Both the position numbers and the translations under genes were made by a program. Shown here piece by piece: positions 12,388 through 24,710 of a DNA stretch of 64,000 nt. The notes beneath the pieces are model-generated. The model was not told the origin of the DNA. It saw only the letters and a list, made by a program, of their open reading frames with translations, and ran no database searches. This DNA is from Magnaporthiopsis rhizophila (Eukaryota > Ascomycota > Sordariomycetes > Magnaporthales > Magnaporthaceae): positions 62,001 through 126,000 of the forward strand of contig PYSS01000032.1 of the NCBI GenBank assembly GCA_003049465.1, given 5' to 3'. Position 1 is the stretch's first letter. Every line of letters begins with the position of its first letter.

Positions 12388-15110
12388 GGTGGGCTTGGTG
12401 ATGGTGCACGCTACAGGTAGTTGCAGTGTTCACCGTTGCGCAGCTGTCGGGGTGATCGATGTCGTTTGTCGGTCCGGAGTCGTGGAGCCCGGGTTTCCTT
12501 GTTCGGGAGTGACGCGCGCAAAACCTCTTGCCGAACGGCTTTGGTTACACCAACTGCTGCAGGTCCTGGGTCGTCGTGGAGTGTCGAGACCGGCCTGGGT
12601 ATCGCAGACCGAGCGGCGAAGTTGCCCGCAGTCAGCAGAGGTGGGCAAGCCGATTGCTCTGCCGAGTTCTGGCGACACAGAATCGAGGGGTAGACGAGGC
12701 CGTGAGGAGAGGAGAATCCTATTTTATGGCCGCTAGAATAGCGTTGGGTAATCGTCGGGCTCAAAAGGGGCAGACTTCACGGTACGAAACTGGAAGCTGC
12801 AGGAGTCGTATCCAACTAGAATGCGGTGGCACAGACGGGCTGGTGTCTGCCTGCCCGATTTCTTCGTTTCGGGAGAGCTGCGGGCGGCGAGACAAAGCGT
12901 CGACAAAAGACGGTCAGAAGGAAGGAGCAGGAAGAGCCGAGTCTGGGGCTCTCAATCTCGAACGTGGCTAGAATGTAGATATTTACCTGGCCAAAGCAGC
13001 TGGTGATCCGCAATGAATAACGCGATCCGTGGCGGGCCGTGAATGTGACGATCAAAACGAGGGAGAGAGAAGGGAATGATCGCCGGCGGACTAAAATACA
13101 GGAGTCTAGGTGGTGGTCCTGGCACAGTTGTGCTTGGTAGGGAGTCTGGCTAGGGAGTCTTAGGTACCCGCCCGACTCGTGTTGATCCCTACTGGATGCC
13201 GGGTCAGGTCATTGAGGAGTGGAAAACAGCGCCAACCCAGCCCGCTCGTCGCGCAGTGCCCAAGGTGGGATGGATGGATGGTGGGGTAATTTTTCCCAGG
13301 TGTCTGAGGGGCTGTCAGGAGCTGGCGCTATGTCGGGGCAACCCTTGCGAAAAAGGGGGTCAACATGGAAGCCTCGCAGCCAGCAGTGTGATGCGGAAGG
13401 CAAGGGTATGTGCTAGCCGCGGGCGGGAAGCAGGACATCACGTCGTGTGGACACAGGTTTCGCCAGCACCGCCAGGGTTCACCTATTTGTTTCTCGCGCT
13501 TCAGCAATCTAGGAAGGGCTAAGGAGCTGACCCGCAGCTCCAAGCAGCGAACGTACAAAGTATTGACTCCCCTCTCGGTCGGTTGGAGGTGATGAAGATT
13601 ACGGCCATCGAACAAACGCCCGGCCCAGGAACATTCAAGCAGACGCCACCAATCCAACTCGTCCAAATATTGACGGCGATCTTTCACATCGGCAGCTCTA
13701 CAGTGGCTGAACGGAGGCTCCCCAATCATGTAACGATTCAAAGCCAGGGCTCCTTGTGCCCCACCCCCTTCCCCTGCGCTCGTTTCGCGGCATGGAATGG
13801 AGCAATGATACCTTGGACGGGCTTGGCTGCTTGAGGCTAAGGACACCAACACCCAACGCGTCCAACCAGGTCGCGACTCTGGCTGTGAAGGATTCCCACT
13901 GCGCAGAAGGCGGCTTTGAATTGGCTTCCCTCACATGTCACCTCCACTTGTAGTACTCTCCTTGCTACAGTACACGACAGCCGAAGCAAATTTCTATCGG
14001 TAGACGCCGCTGCGTCTCCTGGAGAGGACCATGATCGGCAAGACTGAAACATTTAGAAAAACGGGGTCTCGTATTCCGTGAAGAAACATACCGACCTGTG
14101 TTTTGAGGTTATGTATGGATGCAGTCGCGATATGGGACATATAAATATTACATGTTGGCAACTAAACCCCGTGGCGGCGGCTCGTGTCTCATATCGGAAA
14201 GCATTTTGCACAAATCGGCAAACGGCGGCGCTGTCGCATGCCCTTGGTGCTCCCCTGGTGAACCCTGTTGATGCCATCACCCGTTCTTAATGGCTGGGCA
14301 AGCGCTGGGAAACCGCTTTGCATTGAAGTCACAGTGATGGATCAGGTTACTTTATTCCCAGAATCGCACAGAAGCCGGATGAAAAAAAAATACGTGGGAT
14401 ATACTGCGAATTGGGATCAATGGGCGCCATATTTTCTTAAAGTGAGTGAGCTGGTATAAGAGACCCCCCGAGATCTTAACAACTGGCAGACCAGGAAAAT
14501 GTAGAGTTAGAAATGGAAACCACCAGCCGGGCCGTTGGTTTTATGGTGGACTTTTGTCACAATATTGCTCTTGGTGTACGTATGATAGTGCGATGACAGC
14601 TTGTAATGGGATTTATTCTCGATGGTGATGGTGTCGCCTGAAAAGAGTGAGTGCACATGGAGCGTGAGAGCAGGTGGTGTTGACGAAAAGCTTGTATAGC
14701 GGACAGTATGTGAACTGTGCGGGGTTAGCACGATTCTCTCCAAAAGGCACAGTGTAAGCGACCCCATCTGCCGATTCACTCCAATTGGCTGAAAGAGCAA
14801 GGCTAGGTACCTGCTGAACACGGTCGCGAACAAAAATCCATTCCAGCTACTCGCAGCTCAGCCTTAGGCCAATCCAGCGCCGCGATTCTCGACGCCCTTG
14901 TTTGCCTGCGCTTTTGCCTTCCGAACACCTTCCGATTTTCGCGCGCCCATCACTCGCTTTTGATCGCCCATCTCGGTCTTCAGCAGCTCATCCTTTCCCC
15001 CTGTCCTGACAATCTGGGTTTCGGGTTTTCGCGCTTTCTCTTTGTTTCGGCTAGCTCGCGCCTCGTATCGTCAGCCATCCCCAGTCGTCAACCAGGTAGT
15101 GACCGCCACC
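12388..15110. promoter_or_regulatory. long divergent intergenic region
   Basis: 2.7 kb between the start codons of the MAPKK and spt6. All reading frames are short and none looks conserved. The 150 bp before spt6 is a pyrimidine-rich leader typical of highly expressed fungal genes. The size suggests long 5' UTRs or extended control regions for the kinase gene. Confidence 0.5.
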
Positions 15111-18100
15111 ATGAGTAACAGCATGCGGGACCTCATCGACGGCGAGGCCGAGCTCGACGATGAGGAAGATGATGAGTCCTTTGATGGGGAGGAAGGCAGC
15201 ACCTCCAAGCGACCTCCCCAGGTGGACGATTCTAGCGAGGAGGAGGACGATGACGATGAGGAAGAAGCCCAGAGGGTTCGCAATCCCACATCCCTCCTGG
15301 CGGTCTGCGTCGCTCAAACTGACAACCTATTGCTCATTAGATTCGCGAGAACTTCATTGTAGACGAAGAGGAAGAGGAGGAGGACGTCGAAGATGATGAG
15401 GCTGCGCGCAAACGCCGGCGCAAACGTCGGCGGGCCGAGCGCGAGGAGGAGGCTCAGCTGGATGATGAGGATCTTGATCTGATCGGAGAATCGCGCCCTG
15501 ACTGGGAACGGAAAACGGAATCACAGGCAAGTTCCGTGAACCTGGAGCTTGGTAATGACGGGTCTTGAAGACGGCCGTGCTGACAGGCTACACAGCCAAA
15601 GTTCAAACGCCTCAAGCAGGGTCACCGTGAGGACGACGCCCGAGGCGATAGCCGGCGTGATCTGACCCAGATATTCTCCGACGACGAGGACGAACAGGAC
15701 GACCGGCACTACAGCCGCCCCAGTCGCCATGGGCCGGCCGACGAGTTCGACGACTTCATCGAGGATGATTACCCCGAGGACGAAGACGAGCGCAACCAGC
15801 GACAGGAGGACATGGAGGTTGCTCGTCCGCGAGATCGGGGTGTTGTCGTTGACACTTCGGGCCTGGACAAGGAGGCACTCGATGATTTCGAGGCCATCTT
15901 TGGCCACGGTGAAGACTACGAGTGGGCGCTTCAGGCTGAGGAGGATGAACAGGAGCGCCAGCGCGAGGAGGAGAATCTCGAGATCAAGGACATCTTCGAG
16001 CCGGCACAGCTTCAGGATAAGCTTCTCACCGACGAGGACAACGAGATTCGCTTCACCGACGAGCCCGAGCGGTTCCAGCTCGAGCGAAGGGCCTTCAAGG
16101 ACCTGCAGCTGACGGCGGAGCAGTTCAAGGAGGAGGCACGCTGGATCAGCAAACTGATCTGGCCAAAGAAGCAACTGGGGCTCGATCTCAGGACACATTT
16201 CAACAAGGCGGTTGCCAAAGTTCTCGAGTTCTTTGTTGTGGATGAGGTCGAGGTCCCCTTCGTGTTCAACCATCGCAAGGACTACATCATCTACACCAGA
16301 AGGAAGGGATACGAGAGGAACTCTAGCGATCCCGAGATCACGGCCGACAAGCTGCTCGTGCAGGACGACCTGTGGCGCATTCTCGAACTCGATATCAAAT
16401 TCCGGTCGCTGATCGAGAAGCGGAATGTGCTCGAAAAGACGTACGAGAACCTCAAGGCCAGCGCCGGAGTCTCCGATCCCATGGTCGAGGAGATGCTGTT
16501 CCAAGCCGAGACGATGGAGGAGCTCCAGGATCTGCACGACTACATGCAGTTCCAGTATGCGTCTCAGATGAAAGAGCTCACGGCCGCAGGCGCTATCACC
16601 AAGGAAGTGAAGCGCCCGGGAGCCAAGTCTACGAGTGGCTTCGAGCGCATCCGGAATGCCAACGTCTACAATTTCGTCAAGGCTTACGGAATATCCCCTG
16701 ACCGATTGGCTCAGAACGCTCTCAGGGAAGGCAAGAAGGCGATCCCGGAGGACCCAGAGAAGATGCCAATTGAGCTGGCCGATAGCCTATGCGACTCATA
16801 TTTCGACACTGGCGATGCAGTTGTGACGGCGGCCCGCAACATGTACGCCGAAGAGCTCTACCAGAACCCCAGGATGCGCCGGCATTTCAGGGTGGCCTAC
16901 TACACAATTGGCTCGATCAGCTGTCGGCGGACAGAGAAGGGCCTTCGGAGGATCGACGAGGCACACCCATTCTACGAAATCAAGTACCTGCTGGACCAGA
17001 CCATAGAGGATCTGGCGAGGCGGCCCGAGGTGTTCCTCAAGATGATGAAGGCCGAGGAGGAAGGACTGGTCGAGGTCAGGCTCACTCTGCAAAAGGAGCG
17101 TGAGTTCCGCAAGAACCTTCTTGCCGAGTTCCAGTCAGACAACTTCAGTGAGAGGGCGGATGCCTGGAACGAGGAGCGGCGCAAGGTACTCGACGTCGCG
17201 TTCCCGAAGCTGGAGAAGATCATTTCCAAGGGGGTCAAGGACTCTCTTCGTACCGCCTGCCAGGAGGAGCTCCTCCAGATCTGCCGGGAGGAGTTCTCCA
17301 AGCGGCTCGATCAGGCGCCTTACAAGCCCAAGGGTCTCGTGCTGGGAACAACTCCGCGATGCCTGGTCATTTCGAACGGCATGGCCGACCCCAACCGCGA
17401 TCTTCTTTGTTGGGCCTACGTCGAGGAGAACGACCGTGTGATCGAGCAAGGCAAGTTTGGTAGTCTGGGACGCGACGAGGCCGCCCGCAACGCGTTCTGC
17501 GAGCTCGTTGAGCGTCGCCGCCCTGATGTGATCGGAGTGAGCGGCTGGTCGGCAGACACAAACCGCCTGGTGCGGGACCTGGAAACCCTGATCAACGACA
17601 GGGGCCTAATGGGTAATGAGTTCGAGGATCCCGAGACGGAGGAGGTGCGCACCGAGCTGCTCGAGGTCTTCGTCGTGAACGACGAGGTGGCAAGGCTTTA
17701 CAAGGACAGTCCCAGGGCCGTGGCCGACCACCCAACGCTGAACCCAGTGACGCGCTACTGCATCGCTCTGGGCCGCTACCTGCAGAACCCACTGAAGGAA
17801 TATGCCAACCTTGGCAAGGATGTCACTTCACTGGCCATCCACCCATGCCAAAACCTGCTTCCCCAAGACAAGCTGTTCAAGGTGTTGGAGACTGCGCTCG
17901 TTGACGTTGTCAACCTGGTAGGTGTTGACATAAACGAGGCCGTGAACGACCCGTACACAGCAACCCTGCTGCCATACGTCGCCGGTCTCGGCCCCCGCAA
18001 AGCCACAGCTGTCATCAAGGCGATTCACAAAAATGGCGGCATCGTCAGCTCGCGCGCCGAGCTTGTGGGCGATCCAGACAGGGGCAAGGTGCCTGTGGTC

Positions 18101-19569
18101 GGGCCCCACGTGTGGAACAACTGCGTCAGTTTCCTCAGTATCGACTACGACGCAACAAACGAGTCGTCAGACCCTCTCGACAGCACTCGTGTGCATCCAG
18201 AGGACTATGAGCTGGGCAGGAAGATGGCAGCAGATGCTCTCGAGCTCGACGAAGAGGATGTGCGAACCGCTGTCGAGGACAACGGACCCGGCGCTGTCGT
18301 GCGTATGCTTTTCAAGGAGGACAGCCAAGAGAAGGTCAACGAGCTGGTGCTGGAAGAGTATGCGGAACAGCTGGAGGCTAAGTACCATCAACGCAAACGC
18401 GCCACCCTCTACAGCATCCGTAGCGAGCTTCTCGGACCGTACGAGGAGCTCCGTCGTCATTTCCTCCCTCTTTCGCCCGACGAGATCTTCACCATGTTTA
18501 CCGGGGAGACCAAGGATTCTCTGTGCAAGGGCATGATTGTCCCCATCAACGTACGCTTGGTCAAGGAAGATTTCGCCATCGCCAAGCTCGACTGCGGCAT
18601 CGAAGGTCGTATCGAGGCGCACGAGGTGTCTACGCGACACTCGGTGCGAGAGATACTCCAAGTTGGGCAGACGACGCGGGCCAAGATCCTCGACATCAGC
18701 CGAAAGGACTTCATGTGCAAGCTCTCGGTCAGGGAAGATGCGCTCCGGGTCCCGTTCCGCAGGCAGCTGGACTACGACCGTGGCAGCTGGGACTTTAGGC
18801 TGGAGGCGCAGGACATGGAGGACATGACGGAGAAGGACAACGTCACAGGGCGCGCCCAGCGTGTCATCAAGCACCCCATGTTCAAGCCGTTCAACTCGAC
18901 GCAGGCTGAGGAGTACCTCGGCTCGCAGCCGTCGGGAGAGGTGGTGGTCCGCTCATCGTCCAAGGGCAACGACCATCTTGCCGTGACGTGGAAGGTGGCC
19001 GACAATGTCTACCAGCACGTCGATGTGCTGGAGCTCGACAAGGAGAACGAGTTCTCGGTGGGACGGACGCTGAAGGTGGCCAACAAGTACACCTACTCGG
19101 ATCTTGACGAGTTGATCGTGGACCACATCAAGGCCATGTCGAAGAAGGTGGATGAGCTCATGCGGCACGAGAAATTCCAGAAGGGATCCAGGTCGGACTT
19201 GGGTAAGAATGTTACGCCGTTCCCGTTGGGTCCCGGCAACCTGCGGAAGGTGGAACACCACGTGCGGATCAAGCTGACTTTGATGTTCCTACAGAGCGGT
19301 GGCTTACGACGTACATGGACGCCAACCCGAACCGATCGACGTACGCGTTCTGTCTCGATACGAAGCACCCTGGCTACTTTGTGCTCTGCTTCAAGGCGAG
19401 CCGGTCGTCGAGGATAGGCTCGTGGAGCGTGCGGGTGATCCCGCAGGCGTTTGAAATGATGGGCAACCAGTACCCAGACGTGAGAGCGCTTTGCAATGGA
19501 TTCAAGCTCCGGTGGCAGAGCGAGCAGCTCAAGATGCAATCATCGATGCCTCACAGGGGTGGCAAGTGA
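15111..19569 (+). CDS. spt6: transcription elongation factor and histone chaperone Spt6
   Basis: Nuclear factor that travels with RNA polymerase II and reassembles nucleosomes (family knowledge). Exons 15111-15275, 15341-15526, 15596-19202 and 19295-19569 give 1410 residues, normal for Spt6. Domains in order: an acidic N-terminus (Asp/Glu runs to about residue 220) with a basic stretch ARKRRRKRRRA; a helical Tex-like core; a YqgF-like part from about 696 (KGLVLGTTPRCLVIS); a helix-hairpin-helix near 908 (LLPYVAGLGPRKATAV); an S1 domain near 1096-1170; and tandem SH2 domains near 1210-1300 and 1320-1405 that bind the phosphorylated Rpb1 linker. The last junction restores DLERWLTTYMDANPNRSTYA, which fixes the donor at 19203 (GTAAGA). 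The second intron (15527-15595) begins with GC, in a CAG/GCAAGT context. The first intron donor (GTTCGC) is weak. Confidence 0.95.
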
Positions 19570-21160
19570 GTGTGGGAAAGGATTCGTGTCTTTGCTCGCT
19601 AGACGGGCGGTGGGTGAGCGAGTGGGACGTGGACTAGGCGGCAGTCAAGATGTCAGCGACGGGGTGACGACGCCCATGCGGAACCTGCATGCGGTTGCGT
19701 GCGGTGGTAGCAAAAGATTTTGCAGTGCGGGTTTCTACGACAAGTGCAAGGCGTATTATGAAAATATGGCCCTTTATCCTTTGGGTCGGTAATTTTGATA
19801 GATATAACGGGCCGAGGCCCAGAATGGAACAAGAATACCCGGTCGTCGCGAGTGGTTCCTTGGGGGCCGGCCGTTTGCTGCCTATGCGTATTCACATCTG
19901 GTGCCATCGACGTAAAGGAGCGACCAGGGATACAGTGATGCATGGATTGATTCCATGCATCTGGATCGGAGCAAGGGCATCTAGTGCTGTGTCCAAGCGA
20001 TCCTGCGTCACTGCACATGAGCCTGTATAACTCGTCGGGATTCGAATGAAATCCCGTCGGATGACGGATTCAGCATTGCCGGAAATAGAAGGACTATGAC
20101 ATGACTGTGTGCAGGTATCCAGTTAAGGTGAGACGCATGGTCATAAAAGCTGGGGCCCGGCTGACGACGAGGTTCCATCAGCCAAAGAGCGCATTTCAGG
20201 CGAGCCGTGCGTGGTAAGGCTGAAAATGATTGCATTGTGCATGAGGCCATGAGGGTGCAGACAAGGGTGGAGGAACAGATGTAGCCGAAAATCACGAATT
20301 AACCAACAGGCACATCTGGAAGTGAAGGAGGTTGTGAGGTGGTTCATGCCCAGTCTACTGAAGTCAATGGCTCAAGCACGGTGATTCGCTCGATCAATAG
20401 CACAGCTGAGCCGCGTACGTGCTACCCGCGACAACTGGCACGACATGGATACAGAATCGGAGCTGAAAGAGGGGTCTCGGACTTGTGAAATGGACCGGAC
20501 AAAGAAGATGAGCTCATGCGAGATAGAGGCCAAGGAGGTAAACAGAGGAAGACAAAACACGGTGCGGGAAAATGCTAAGAAATCAGGTTCTAATTAATCG
20601 ACAAAGCAAAGCGTGGTCCCAATTCGTCCCAGCAACGTTTGCGTCCCACTCCCAAACCAGTGCTTGCGTGAGGCCAAAACCAAAAGGGCCACATCTGCTG
20701 CTTCGCCGCCTCAGCCCGCACCTCAATCCCTGAATAGATACCATTCTGCTGCCTGGACATTTTTCTACAACCACCAAGCGAGAGGTACATCTACCTTACC
20801 TGGACGCGTGCCGTTCGGGTGACGACGGCCATCGATTGGCAGTAGCAGCAGCAGAACATTGACGCCTGCCTCCCTGATTTTCCCTGGCAAATCGTGCGTT
20901 TGCTTGGGAGCAAGTGCGCGTCATTTTGCGCCCCCCCCCCCCCCCNNNNNNNNNNNNNNNNNNNNCCCCCCCCCCCCCCCCCCCCTGAAAGCGTCGTCCA
21001 CGCAATCGCCCAGCCTGCAGCGCTGGTGGAGGTCGAGCTCGGGAGCACCCGACCCAGGAACGAGAAACCTTAATACCGTCCGCCACCCTCCATCTTGTCA
21101 GCCTGCCTCTCCCACCCAATCCACCGAACGATCCGTCCACCGACGGGAGCACCTTCGAAG
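19570..21160. other. intergenic region between spt6 and the Osh3-type gene
   Basis: 1.6 kb holding the spt6 3' end and the promoter and leader of the downstream gene. It includes the assembly gap at 20946-20965. No conserved coding sequence is seen. Confidence 0.5.
20931..20985. other. assembly gap inside a poly-C tract
   Basis: Fifteen C, then 20 N (20946-20965), then 20 C. The gap sits in a cytosine homopolymer, so its true length is unknown. It lies about 180 bp upstream of the downstream start codon and does not break a gene. Confidence 0.95.
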
Positions 21161-24100
21161 ATGGCGGGAATCGAGCAGCTCGAGATACACAGCAAGGTGC
21201 GAATGGCTTGGTTTTCCATTGGGCGTGGCAACGTGGTGGGCTGGTGGTGACTTGACTAACTCTGTTCGTCGACCTGCTCCTCTGTCTATGACCTAGTCCT
21301 ACATCGTTCGCTGGGTCAAGGTCGACGATGGATTTACGGTTTCGTGGAGCGTGCAGCCGCACAAGAAGTCCATGTTGGCAACCCTTGCATTCACCCCTCT
21401 TCCTGGCTGTCAGGCTGGGGCCCGTCACTGCATTGACAGCCCGCGAGCTAACAAACACCCGATGGACCCCGCGACGCAGAAACTTTGGCATCGTCAAGCA
21501 CCCCGGCACCGGCGGCACGAACCTGGCCACGGCTTCCATCTTATCCGAAGACAGCCTCGGCGGCGACAGTGAGGGCACGGCGGACGGCAAGAGCGGGCTC
21601 TTCTCCAAACGAGATGCCAACTCGGCGCAGGAGCAGCTGTCCAAGAAGGGCTTCATCATGGTCAAGTGGCACGGCAAGTGCGCCGCCGACAAGGTCACTA
21701 CGGGCACCCACGACGTGGCTGTCGGCAAGGGCGGCATGTACGGCATGGTCTTCGACAACACCTTTTCCAAGCAGACGTCCAAGAACGCGACCTTTGTCGT
21801 CCTCACACATCCCACCGGCACTGCCCCGCAGCCCTCACGGAACACTCTAGGTAGCCTTAGCGGCGGCTCCAACGCCAATGCTAGTAGTGTCAGCCTGGGC
21901 AGGACGGCGACGCAGCAGAGCCCGCGCATCGGGGCCAACGCCTCCGAGTCCATGGACAGCCTGCACAGCCATCTGCCTCCAACCGCCGCTGTCCGTCCCG
22001 GCACTTCCGTGGGCAGCAGCGCCTCGGCAAACTGCCACACGGGCATCCTGAACAAGCGCCGCCGCAAGAAGGGCCAGGGCTACGCCCGCCGCTTCTTTTC
22101 GCTCGACTACGCCACCTGCACGCTGTCCTACTACCAGAACCGCAACACGTCGGCCCTGCGCGGCGCCATTCCGCTCAGCCTGGCCGCCATCGCCGCCGAC
22201 GAGCGCCGCCGGGAGATCAGCATAGACTCGGGCGCCGAAATCTGGCATCTTAAGGCTAACAACAACAAGGACTTTGCCGACTGGGCCGCTGCCCTGACCA
22301 AGGCCACCCGCGCCGCCAGGGGAGCGGAACCTCCCTCGTCCGGCCGTGGTCCGCACGGCGTGTCCGGTGCCGGCCCTCACGACCAGTCGGTCCAGCGCCT
22401 GGCGCCTGGCAACAGCCCCGAGGAGGAAGACAGGGAATGGCAGCAGGTCGAGGCCCTGGTCAGCCGGGTTGTCGGGACGAGGGACGCGCTGAGGCGGCTG
22501 GTCAAGGACATGTCGTCATCCGTGCCGCCGAGGACAACCGTACCCCAACAGCAGCAGCATCTTGCACCTCCATCCGCCAGCAGCTCGGCCGTTACCGAGG
22601 AAGGCGATGGATACTTCCAAGCCCCGCCGGCCGCAGCGGAGAGGAAGCCGTTCTGGAAGCGTAAGTCGAGCGCCAACCTGGTTACGCAGAGCTCCGCAGC
22701 CCAGTCTACGGCATCGTCTCAGCAAGGGGCCTCGACGCCGGGCAGGTTCCAGTCATATGATGACCAGGGCAGCGACGGCGTGCTACAGCAAAACTGCAAG
22801 GCCCTGCTCGGAGACCTGGACTCGGTCGTGGCCGAGTTCTCGCAGCTGCTATCCTCGAGCAAGCGCCGGCGCATACCGGTGCCGGCCTCGGCCGTGTCGC
22901 GCAACAGCATAGAGTCGACCTCGACGGCCGAGGAGTTCTTCGACGCGGCCGAGGGCGAGGGAGATAGCAAGGAGCTGCTCATGATTGATAACAGGAGCTA
23001 CGAGTCCCCGCAATCGGACGACGCCGACGAAGGATCAGCGCACGAAGAGGGCGACGACGACGGGTCCTCCGCGATGTCGTCGGTCGACGGGGGCAACGGG
23101 GCGGGCGACGACGGCGCCGGCAACAAGCTCTACCACCCGGCAAAACCCAAGTCACTGGCGCCGCTGCCCATCACGACGGCGGTCAAGCGGCGCACGACGG
23201 TGCCGGCGGCGACGATGCTGCCCCCGAGCCTAATCGCGTTCGTGCGCAAGAACGTGGGCAAGGACCTGAGCACCATCAGCATGCCCGTGTCGTCCAACGA
23301 GCCCATCTCGCTGCTGCAGCGCATGGCGGAGCAGCTCGAGTACGCGAACCTACTGGACTCGGCGGCGCGGCAGAAGCAGGCGCGCGACCGGCTGCTGTAC
23401 GTGACGGCCTTTGCCGTGTCGCAGTTCAGCTCGGTGCGGGCCCGCGAGCGCGCCATCCGCAAGCCCTTCAACCCGCTCCTGGGCGAGACGTTCGAGCTGC
23501 TGCGGGCCGAGCCCGAGGTGCCGGGCGGCCTGCGCCTGCTGGTCGAGAAGGTGTCGCACCGGCCCGTCCGGCTGGCGCTGCACGCTGATGGCGAGCGCTG
23601 GAGCCTCGCCCAGGCGCCGGCGCCGACGCAGAAGTTCTGGGGCAAGAGCATGGAGCTTACGACCGAGGGCAAGATGCGCGTGACGCTGCGCCTCGCCGAC
23701 GGCACCGAGGAGCGCTACAGCTGGGGCGTCGCCACCGTGTTCCTGCGCAACGTCGTCATGGGCGAGAAGTACGTCGAGCCCGTGGGCAGCATGGCGGTCC
23801 TGGACGAGACGAGCGGGGCCCGCGCCGCCGTCGAGTTCCTCACGAAGGGCATGTTTGGCGGCCGCGGCGAGGACGTCCAGGTCGAGACGTGGGGGCCCGA
23901 CGGCGTCCACGCCGGCGTGGCCCTTGCCGGCACCTGGACGGGCGGCCTCCGCCTGGTCACGGGCGGCGGCGGGAAATCATCCGGCGGCCCCGAGATCTGG
24001 TCCGTCGGCAAGCTCGTCGACAAGGCCGCCCAGACGTACGGCTTCACCACCTTTGCCGCCTCCCTCAACGAGGTCACGGAGCTCGAGCACGGCAAGCTGC

Positions 24101-24384
24101 CCGCCACCGACTCGCGCCTGCGGCCGGACCAGCGCCTCGCCGAGCAGGGCAAGCTGGACGACGCCGAGGAGTCCAAGGTCCGGCTCGAGGAGGCGCAGCG
24201 CGCCCGCCGCCGCCAGCTCGAGGAGCGCGGCGAGCACCACCGCCCGCGCTGGTTCACAAAGGTCGCCGACGGGCCCGACGGTGACGAGGTCTGGAAGCTC
24301 AAGACGGGCAAGGACGGCTACTGGGAGGAGAGGGCCAAGGGATCTTGGACGGGCGTTGAAGACATTTTCGATGAGGAGGCGTGA
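21161..24384 (+). CDS. OSH3: oxysterol-binding protein homologue, Osh3 type (GOLD-PH-FFAT-ORD)
   Basis: Lipid-transfer protein acting at ER-plasma membrane contacts (family knowledge). Exons 21161-21196, 21297-21373 and 21480-24384 join in frame (introns of 100 and 106 nt, both with GACTAAC/GCTAAC branch sites) to 1005 residues, close to yeast Osh3. The joined N-terminus begins MAGIEQLEIHSKSYIVRW, and the next junction restores KKSINFGIVKHPG. It has a GOLD-like region to about residue 180, a PH domain at about 223-314 (CHTGILNKRR ... WAAALTK), a canonical FFAT core EFFDAAE at 523-529 for binding ER VAP proteins, and a sterol/PI4P-type ORD from about 645 (NPLLGETFELL). The ORP signature reads EKVSHRPV (727-734) instead of the textbook EQVSHHPP. 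A Lys/Arg/Glu-rich C-terminal helix precedes the final GSWTGVEDIFDEEA. Confidence 0.93.
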
Positions 24385-24710
24385 TTTGTACTTAGATAGA
24401 GTTCCATTTTTTTCGGCACATTCGCATCGCGTTTCGTTTCTTTCTCCTCATCTATTCGTCTATGATACCATTTTACTCCGCAATGCTTTGCAAGAGACTA
24501 CTTACAATGCTGTTGATAAATTACGGGCGGCAGGGGTATCAGACAGGTCGAACAAAAAAATACACTTCTTGATGGTATCTGACGGAAGTCTCATAAAGTG
24601 AAAGATACGTCATGAGATGTTGTATTACTGGATACTACACGGTGGTGCGTAGCGTCCACTATAGGTGGTACTTAGATAACACATGCCGTCGAGAACCACG
24701 ACGAACCGAA
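24385..24710. other. convergent 3' intergenic region
   Basis: 326 bp between the converging OSH3 and DUF92 genes; AT-richer 3' UTR-like sequence with no gene. Confidence 0.6.

Noticed and set aside
21328..21479. In-frame upstream extension of the main OSH3 exon starting MDLRFRG
   Set aside because: Two upstream exons in other frames join to give the conserved MAGIEQLEIHSKSYIVRW start; this stretch is partly exon 2 in the wrong frame and partly intron.
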